Assembly (NCBI RefSeq): GCF_928381505.1
Contig: NZ_CAKMSJ010000002.1
Span: forward strand, 310,001 to 374,000
Direction: 5' to 3'
DNA from: Rothia endophytica
Lineage (GTDB): Bacteria > Actinomycetota > Actinomycetes > Actinomycetales > Micrococcaceae
DNA: 64,000 nucleotides
Positions 57,916 to 64,000 of this stretch are shown piece after piece. Both the position numbers and the translations under genes were made by a program. Each line of letters starts with the position of its first letter. Within the stretch, counting starts at the first letter, position 1. The notes beneath the pieces were generated by a model that saw only the letters and a program-made list of their open reading frames with translations, ran no database searches and was not told the DNA's origin.

Positions 57916-58673
57916 CTAACTCGCATTAAAGCCACCGTTGGTATGCATCAGTTGGCCGTTGACCCAAGACCCCTTTTCTGAGCAGAGGAAGCCCACGAGT
58001 TGAGCGACGTCCTTAGGTGTTCCCAATCTTCCTGCCGGAGTCATCGCTCTTAGCTGCTGCTCGAGTTCACCGGTCATCCAGCCCGTGTTCACAGGGCCGG
58101 GGTTAAGTACATTGCATCTAAAACCCCGGCCGCCGAGTTCAACGCCACTAGCAATCACCAAACGATCCAGTGCTCCCTTGGACGCCCCGTAGGGCAAATT
58201 ATGAGCGGTATGGTCGCTGGTCAGGGCAACCACAGACTTGATGCGCTCGGGGTCTTGGTTGGAGAGCTCGGCATACCTTTTGATGAGAAGCCATGGTGCC
58301 CTAGCATTAACTGCAAAATGCTGGTCCCAGCCTCCCGACTGGTGGTGAGGACGTCGCTATCAACCGATTCGCAGTGGGAGATCACCATTGCCCTTACATT
58401 CCCGTCAGAAAATGCTCTATCGACCAATTCAGTAGCTGAGTGCGGATCGGCTAGATCAACTTCAACACAGTGAACCGAACGGCCCAGTTGCTCACCGATA
58501 GTCTTCAGATCGTTAAAGTCGGTGGGAGAGCGGTCAAGGCCCAATCGTTCATCGTAGGGTGACCAATAGCTGATGACTAGGTCATAGCCATCGTTCATCA
58601 GTTCTTGAGCGATTGCAAAACCGATACCCTTCTTTCTGCCAACTCCCGTGATAATCGCTAGTTTTTCTGACAT
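57916..58673 (-). pseudogene. SDR family oxidoreductase, frameshifted
   Basis: The N-terminal frame (from 58673) has the Rossmann TG-x3-GxG motif as ITGVGRKKGIGFA. The C-terminal frame, ending at 57916, has the catalytic ALTSDHTA serine and YGASKGALDR (YxxxK). The frames change near 58330, where restoring one base would give SREAWDQHFAVNARAPWL, the usual SDR sequence. Together they make about 252 residues, the family length. A deletion next to a GGG run is the simplest cause; a sequencing error cannot be excluded. Followed by the PfpI gene. Confidence 0.82.
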
Positions 58674-58764
58674 CTTTTGCCTTTCTCTTGGCCTAATCTC
58701 TCGAACGAGCTGGGTGATGGTGGGGCAAAAACAAACCCGCGAATCTATGAGTTGTTAGCGGCGG

Positions 58765-59289
58765 TTAGTCGCCGGTTTCGCCGTCGATATTTTCTCTCAA
58801 GAGGTCGGCGTGCCCCAGGTGTCGGCCCCATTCCTCGATGAGATGCAGAGCAACCCAGCGGTAGGAAAAGTGGTTGCCATCCCCATTGGCTCTCTTGCTC
58901 ACGTCATCCCAGTCAGCACCCTGTAGTAGCTGGCGGGTTTTGTTGGTGCTGAGTTTCAATTCTTCGATGATAGTTTCGAGGGGCAGACTGCTGTGCCAGT
59001 CGGCGTCAGGGTCAACATCCCATTCGGTAGATGCCCAGGGCTCTATCTCCGGGTTGCCCAGCAGGATGTAGTCCCGCCAGTAGTCTTCAACAAACCAGAG
59101 GTGGGCTGCCATACCTTTCAGCGTCATACTGCTGGGCGGCAGCTCACGGCTGAGGGCGTCCTCGGCCAGCCAGCTCCCGTCGGTTGCTTGCAATTTGCGC
59201 AAGAAAACGTCCTGCTGGAAGGCGGTGTAGCCCAGCACTAACTCTTTTTCGCTGCCAGCAAGCGGTGGGTCAACCAATGGTGTCTTCAT
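58765..59289 (-). CDS. DinB-like DUF664 protein
   Basis: A 174-residue four-helix DinB-superfamily protein of the DUF664 type. It has LKGMAAHLWFVEDYW and the C-terminal HLIEEWGRHLGHADLLREN, whose histidines usually bind a metal. Related actinobacterial proteins are mycothiol- or bacillithiol-dependent transferases, but the substrate here is unknown. The start is ATG 59289 (MKTPLVDPP); the longer frame to 59328 is poorer. Confidence 0.85.
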   Translation of the reverse strand: MKTPLVDPPLAGSEKELVLGYTAFQQDVFLRKLQATDGSWLAEDALSRELPPSSMTLKGMAAHLWFVEDYWRDYILLGNPEIEPWASTEWDVDPDADWHSSLPLETIIEELKLSTNKTRQLLQGADWDDVSKRANGDGNHFSYRWVALHLIEEWGRHLGHADLLRENIDGETGD

Positions 59290-59374
59290 GAGACCAGCAT
59301 AACAAGCTGGGTATAGCAGAAGCGGCACCGTGAACGTTGTACTCAGTGCCGCTTATCAGATTTCCGCGAAGGCT

Positions 59375-61291
59375 CTACTGTGCGAACTGGCTGTTGTAGA
59401 GCTCGGCGTAGAAACCGCCGCGTTCTAACAGCTCAGCATGAGAGCCAGACTCGACGATATCCCCGTCCCGCATCGGGAAGATAACATCAGCATCACGAAT
59501 GGTAGAAAGACGATGGGCAATCACAAAGGAGGTCTTGCCGTGGGCTAGCTGGCCCAGCGAGCGCTGGATGAGCAACTCGGTACGGGTATCCACCGAACTG
59601 GTGGCCTCGTCCAAAATCAGCAGGGGCTTATCAGCAATCATGGCGCGGGCAATGGTAACCAGCTGCTTTTGACCGGCAGACAGGGCAGTCGAATCGGTGA
59701 GCACCGTATCGTAGCCATCGTGCAACTGGCTAACCAGCTCGTCCAGACCCACGGACTTCATCACGGCATCCAAGCGCTCTTGGGAAACCTCACCGGTGCC
59801 ATAGAGCACGTTCTCTCGGAGGGTGCCCTCAAACATCCAGGTATCTTGAAGCACCATAGCGAAGAGACCATCCACCTGCTCGCGGGTCATCGAAGAAACG
59901 GGTACTCCGTCGATGCGAATCTCGCCTGAGTCCACCTCATAAAAACGCATCAAGAGATTCACCAGAGTTGTTTTACCGGCACCGGTCGGCCCCACAATGG
60001 CAACCTTCTGACCCGGCTCCACGGAGGCAGTGAAACCGTGAATGATTTCATTGCCCGGCTCATAGCTGAACTTGACGTCCTCAAAGTCCACGGCTCCGCG
60101 GACGTTATCGTCGATCATCAGCGCCTTGTCTGATTCGTCGGTCAGCTCTTCAGCCTCCAAGAAGTCAAAGACGCGACCACCAGCAGCAGCGGCAGACTGC
60201 AAACTGGTCGCCGACTGCGCCAGCTGGCCCAGAGGATTCGTGAAGAGACGGACGTAAACAATGAAAGCCACAATCACACCGAAGGTAATGGTTTCATTCA
60301 GAACCAGCATTGCACCAACCACACAAACCACCACGTAGCCCAGGTTACCGATGAAGCTCATCAGCGGGAACATGAGACCCGAGAAGAACATGGACTTCCA
60401 CGCCACCCCGTAGAGCTCCCCGTTGCGCGACACGAACTCCTCGCGCACCCCGCGCTCGCCGTTATAAGCACGGATAATGCTGTGCCCTGAGAGGCTTTCT
60501 TCGATATGGCCGTTGAGGCGCCCCAACAACTGCTGCTGAGCCACAAAGTACTTCTGGCTCTTGCTGAGTACAAAGCCGGACGCCGCGATGCCCAGCAATG
60601 ATGCCAGAATAGCTGCCAGTGCCATGCGCCAGTCGGTTATGAACATCATGACCGTTGAGCCCACCAGAGTAACTACACCGGTAATGGTGGTAGCCAGTGA
60701 GTTGTTGAGGGTCTGCTGCAGGGTATCAACGTCGTTGGTTACACGAGAGAGCGTGTCACCGGTTGACCCCTGATCCAGGTAGGACAGGGGGAGCGCATCA
60801 ATCTTGCGGTCCAAATCAGAGCGCATGTTCTTAGAGACCCACACGGTGGTTCGAGCCATAATGACGCCTTCCACCAGACTAAGTAAGAGCGAGCAGACCA
60901 AAAGAGCGATGGAAATCCACATGAGCCGGCTGACGGCTGCCATGTCGATATCGCCCATGAATCCCTTTTGGATTTCATCGGTGATATCGGCAAGAAACTG
61001 GGGCGCAATGATATTGAGGATTACCCCGATAATTGCCGCGATAATCGCTAGAACCATGGCTGTCAAAACCGGACGCAGGTAGGCAAGCAGTTTGCCGATG
61101 GTTTGTTTGAAGGGAGCGCTAGGGGCTGATGCGCCATGGGCAGCAGGTGGCCCGCCGTGGCCACCACGCATCATCCCCTTATCGCTGGTTAGCTGGCTAT
61201 CGCGCAGCTGCCCCGCTGCGGACATACCCCGAGAAGCAGTTTCTAAATCATGCTCAGAAAACGACTGAGTTGCTGGTGTTTGCTGGGTCAT
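59375..61291 (-). CDS. ABC exporter half-transporter, canonical ATPase
   Basis: 638 residues: an N-terminal low-complexity extension with HGGPPAAHGASAP, a six-helix membrane domain (about 70-350), and an ATPase domain with Walker A GPTGAGKTT, signature LSAGQKQL and Walker B LLILDEATSSVD including the catalytic glutamate. It starts by ATGA overlap with the preceding ABC gene, so the two form a heterodimeric exporter of the multidrug/lipid type (LmrCD- or TM287/288-like). Confidence 0.93.
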   Translation of the reverse strand: MTQQTPATQSFSEHDLETASRGMSAAGQLRDSQLTSDKGMMRGGHGGPPAAHGASAPSAPFKQTIGKLLAYLRPVLTAMVLAIIAAIIGVILNIIAPQFLADITDEIQKGFMGDIDMAAVSRLMWISIALLVCSLLLSLVEGVIMARTTVWVSKNMRSDLDRKIDALPLSYLDQGSTGDTLSRVTNDVDTLQQTLNNSLATTITGVVTLVGSTVMMFITDWRMALAAILASLLGIAASGFVLSKSQKYFVAQQQLLGRLNGHIEESLSGHSIIRAYNGERGVREEFVSRNGELYGVAWKSMFFSGLMFPLMSFIGNLGYVVVCVVGAMLVLNETITFGVIVAFIVYVRLFTNPLGQLAQSATSLQSAAAAGGRVFDFLEAEELTDESDKALMIDDNVRGAVDFEDVKFSYEPGNEIIHGFTASVEPGQKVAIVGPTGAGKTTLVNLLMRFYEVDSGEIRIDGVPVSSMTREQVDGLFAMVLQDTWMFEGTLRENVLYGTGEVSQERLDAVMKSVGLDELVSQLHDGYDTVLTDSTALSAGQKQLVTIARAMIADKPLLILDEATSSVDTRTELLIQRSLGQLAHGKTSFVIAHRLSTIRDADVIFPMRDGDIVESGSHAELLERGGFYAELYNSQFAQ

Positions 61292-63042
61292 GATGCGAGT
61301 TCCTCATCAGAGAGCTGGGAGCGGGCGATATCCTGATAGATCTCGTTGGTTGCCATGAGGGTTTCATGGGTGCCGTTACCAACGATTCGCCCCTTGTCCA
61401 AAACCAAGATTCGGTCAGCATCGCGCACGGTACCAATGCGCTGGGCTACCACCAGAACGGTGGCACCGGCTGCTGCTGTCTTGAGAGCTTGGCGGATATC
61501 CCGCTCGGTTTTGTAGTCCAGCGCTGAAAAAGAATCATCAAAGATGAGGATTTCTCCGCCACGTGCAAGCGCCCGTGCCATAGAGATACGTTGTTTCTGG
61601 CCGCCCGAGAAGTTCTTACCATTTTGGGCAACCACCGAGGCGTAGCCGTCTTCTTTGCCGCCCACAAACTCGGCGACCGACGTTGCGGCAGCCGCACTGA
61701 CCACGTCCTGGGCGCTCATAGCCCGACCGTTCTCACCCAGTGCGATGTTGGAGGCAATAGAGCCAGAGAACAGCGTGTTTTTCTGGGGAACGTAGGCAAT
61801 GCGGTTGCGGAGTTCTTCAAGACTCCACTGGCGTACGTCCACCCCGTCCACCAAAACAGAGCCTTCGCGGACATCGTAAAAACGGGGAATGAGGTTAACC
61901 ACCGAGGACTTACCTGAACCCGTTGAACCAATGAGAGCCACGGTTTCGCCGCGAGAGACCGTGAAGCTCAGCTCATGGAGGGCATCGCCATCAGCACTCG
62001 GGTATCGGAAGCTAACGTTGCGGAACTCCACGGTGCCGGCGGAGATGCTGCCCGAGGTAACTGGGCCGCTAACAATCGAGGGCTCGGTGCGCAGAACCTC
62101 CCTAATACGGCGCCAGGCAACGAGAGCCCTTGGCCCCATGATGAAGACGACGGTCATCATCATGAAACTGGTGACCACTAGCAGGGCGTAGGTTGAGAAG
62201 ACCACCATCTGCCCGAAGAGGGTGATGCGCTGGTTAACATCGGCGGTGTCGTTAATAAGCACAGCGCCCAGCACATAAATGGAGAGGGAAAGACCGGTCA
62301 TGATCGCGGTAAGCATGGGCATGATGAAAGCCATGGTGGTGTTGACGAACAGGGTGGTGTTGCGCAGGTCCATATTGACCGCTTCAAACCGTTTCTGGTG
62401 GAAGCCCTGGGTCAGGTAGGCACGGATGACGCGTAGGCCAGTCAGGTGCTCACGGGTGACCCGGTTGAGCCCGTCGGTAATTTTCTGCATGCGCATCATG
62501 CGGGGTATGGCCAGTGCCATGGCGATGCCCAGGACTAGCAGAGTGAGACCAACAGCCACGGCGGTAGGAATAGTCCAGGTGACTGATTCGCTCGCGATTT
62601 TTGAGCTTGCCCAAACCGCCATAATAGGAGCTTTCACGCTCATTTGCAGGCCCATCACAATGAACATCTGAACCTGGGTGACGTCGTTGGTGGAGCGGGT
62701 AATGAGGCTGTCGGTGCCGATGGAGTTAACCTCTGCCGAGGACATATCAAAAGTCTTATCAAAAACACCGGCCCGCATGCGGCGGGCTACGGTGGTGCCA
62801 AACAGGGCTGTGCAGAAACCCGTAATGATGGCCGCCACCATAGACCCCGCTGCGGTAGCTAGCATGAGCCAGCCGTGTTCCATAACATCAGCCAGTTGAC
62901 TGCCTGGGGTGGAGATTGTAACGGTTATTTGTTCCATATACTCAGGAACGCGCAGGTCAAGATAAACCTGGGCAACAATCATCAGCACAGCGAGCAGCGC
63001 GAGCGCCCACTCCCGCCGGTGAATAAAGTGGTGAAATTTCAT
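61288..63042 (-). CDS. ABC exporter half-transporter, degenerate Walker B glutamate
   Basis: A 584-residue partner of the next gene: membrane domain (about 10-300), Walker A GSTGSGKSS, signature FSGGQKQR, and a Walker B region LIFDDSFSALD in which the catalytic glutamate is aspartate. This is the usual pattern for the degenerate-site subunit of heterodimeric exporters. The start ATG 63042 (MKFHHFIHRREW) is preceded by a purine stretch; the longer frame to 63150 runs into the promoter region. Confidence 0.92.
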   Translation of the reverse strand: MKFHHFIHRREWALALLAVLMIVAQVYLDLRVPEYMEQITVTISTPGSQLADVMEHGWLMLATAAGSMVAAIITGFCTALFGTTVARRMRAGVFDKTFDMSSAEVNSIGTDSLITRSTNDVTQVQMFIVMGLQMSVKAPIMAVWASSKIASESVTWTIPTAVAVGLTLLVLGIAMALAIPRMMRMQKITDGLNRVTREHLTGLRVIRAYLTQGFHQKRFEAVNMDLRNTTLFVNTTMAFIMPMLTAIMTGLSLSIYVLGAVLINDTADVNQRITLFGQMVVFSTYALLVVTSFMMMTVVFIMGPRALVAWRRIREVLRTEPSIVSGPVTSGSISAGTVEFRNVSFRYPSADGDALHELSFTVSRGETVALIGSTGSGKSSVVNLIPRFYDVREGSVLVDGVDVRQWSLEELRNRIAYVPQKNTLFSGSIASNIALGENGRAMSAQDVVSAAAATSVAEFVGGKEDGYASVVAQNGKNFSGGQKQRISMARALARGGEILIFDDSFSALDYKTERDIRQALKTAAAGATVLVVAQRIGTVRDADRILVLDKGRIVGNGTHETLMATNEIYQDIARSQLSDEELAS

Positions 63043-63233
63043 AGTGTCCGTTTCAACGGGTAGATGCTGAGTGCTCTTTGCCCGTCGTCTAGCGCTGCTG
63101 AGGCAGCGAAATATTTGTAAATCTCTTCTATTATTCCTATAAAAAGTCACCTTGGGCAGGTATCTTTCACTTCTGCACTGTTCGGTTTGCCACGTTGTGG
63201 TGACAGGTTAGACAGGAGGGGAATTAAGCACAA

Positions 63234-63283
63234 AAGGACGCCGGGGTGCAGCTCAACAATCTAAGCTGTACCCCGGCGTCCTT
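63234..63283 (-). terminator. Terminator with GGACGCCGGGG motif
   Basis: The arms AAGGACGCCGGGGTGCAGCT and AGCTGTACCCCGGCGTCCTT form a 20-pair stem with one G-T. On the minus strand it is followed by TTTTG, so it ends the zinc peptidase transcript. It shares its core with the terminator at 25607-25639. Confidence 0.85.
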
Positions 63284-63302
63284 GGGTGAGGGCTAGAGGT
63301 TT

Positions 63303-64000
63303 CTAGGCGCCCGGGTTGTTCAGATCCCTGGCCTCAAAGGTGTTGCAATGAGCCATATCACCAGAGTTATAACCTGCCATGTACCAGGCGGTGCGCTGAG
63401 CGCTAGTGCCGTGGGTGTAGGTGGAGCTGTCGGTGTGGCCCTGGCTGGTCATCTGGATGTGGTCATCGCCAATTACTTCGGTAGCGTTGATAATGCTTTC
63501 CAGTTCACTCTCAGAAATGGGCTTGAGCTGAACGGGGGATTCGGTGTCGTTCTGTGCTTCACGAGCCCAAAGACCTGCGTAGCAATCTGCCTGTAGCTCA
63601 ACGCGCACTGCACCTGAGTCAGCACCCTTGGGGTCGTACTGGGAGTATTTCAAATCTCCGAGCTGGTTTTGAATGTGGTGACCGAACTCGTGGGCCAGCA
63701 CGTACTGTTCGGCTGCCTGACCGCCGGTTGCACCCAGCTGGGTCTTCATGGTGTCAAAGAAGCTGGTATCCACATAAGCGGTCTGGTCTGCGGGGCAGTA
63801 GAAGGGGCCAACTGCGCTGGATGCTCGACCGCAGCCGGTGCTCACTCCACCGCTAAAAAGCTGGAGTACCGGTGGTGCGTAGGCAGTCCCGGTAGCTGCA
63901 GGCAGAGCATCTTCCCAGAAGTAATCCAAAGAGTTGGCGGTGCCTACCATATTGCAGTCGGTGATGTTATTAGCATCCTCACCGGTCTTGCATTCATTTT
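63303..64000 (-). CDS. YpfJ-like neutral zinc metallopeptidase, 3' part
   Basis: The C-terminal part (about 232 codons) of a neutral zinc metallopeptidase of the YpfJ family; the frame is open to the window end, so the N-terminus lies outside. It has the metal motif HEFGHHIQNQ, the ELQADCYAGLWA segment and the late YTHGTSAQRTAWYMAGYNSGD. Two cysteine-containing segments (CGRASSAVG and FYCPAD) agree with an exported enzyme. Function in the family is not known. Confidence 0.92.
   Translation of the reverse strand, partial: NECKTGEDANNITDCNMVGTANSLDYFWEDALPAATGTAYAPPVLQLFSGGVSTGCGRASSAVGPFYCPADQTAYVDTSFFDTMKTQLGATGGQAAEQYVLAHEFGHHIQNQLGDLKYSQYDPKGADSGAVRVELQADCYAGLWAREAQNDTESPVQLKPISESELESIINATEVIGDDHIQMTSQGHTDSSTYTHGTSAQRTAWYMAGYNSGDMAHCNTFEARDLNNPGA

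Overview
The window looks like chromosome from an actinomycete, most likely of the family Micrococcaceae. A Rothia-like genome would fit, but that is inference. The clues are actinobacterial marker genes (whiA, opcA, sufR, the DUF3516 helicase), the conserved chain uvrA-plsC-uvrC-rapZ-yvcK-whiA-gap-pgk-tpi-secG, GTG and TTG starts, several probably leaderless genes, and moderately high GC. No rRNA, tRNA, CRISPR array, integrase or transposase was recognised.

Layout. 1-4.4 kb: 3' part of uvrB, an MFS transporter, then a structured leader with a yybP-ykoY (manganese) riboswitch in front of terC. 4.4-9.5 kb: an exported beta-helix protein, an S33 peptidase and an M3 oligopeptidase. 9.5-15.6 kb: an AT-richer defence island. 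It holds a relic of an excisionase-like gene, a two-gene operon of a Thoeris ThsB-type TIR protein and a HIT-domain membrane protein, and a complete type III restriction-modification system; all read on the minus strand downstream of a DUF3516 helicase (15.7-18.3 kb). 18.4-22.3 kb: a promoter, a 20-codon leader ORF and an intrinsic terminator, followed by a heterodimeric ABC exporter whose two ATPase domains are degenerate in complementary ways. 22.5-27.3 kb: a frameshifted glycine-rich Tat protein, formate-THF ligase, an MBL hydrolase and a polysaccharide deacetylase lipoprotein. 27.4-40.4 kb: the core uvrA...secG segment, covering excision repair, sugar-phosphate/cell-wall control and lower glycolysis. 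40.4-47.1 kb: oxidative and non-oxidative pentose phosphate genes tkt-tal-zwf-opcA-pgl on the minus strand. 47.5-51.5 kb: heme O and heme A synthases and an ABC-2 exporter. 51.7-56.4 kb: sufR-sufB-sufD-sufC-sufT. 56.6-64 kb: a small secreted protein, a PfpI protein next to a frameshifted SDR, a DUF664 protein, a second heterodimeric ABC exporter and the 3' part of a YpfJ-like zinc peptidase.

The strongest candidate for an undescribed system is the TIR + HIT-transmembrane operon at 9818-11190. The TIR protein has the ThsB core and its catalytic glutamate, but the usual ThsA partner (SIR2-SLOG or Macro-TM) is replaced by a protein with a full histidine triad and a three-helix membrane domain. 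A nucleotide signal sensed or degraded by the HIT domain and coupled to membrane damage is a reasonable but untested model. Secondary candidates are the riboswitch with an upstream arm that would compete with its P1 helix, the leader-ORF/terminator unit in front of the ABC exporter, and the short leader ORF overlapping the start of the type III methyltransferase.
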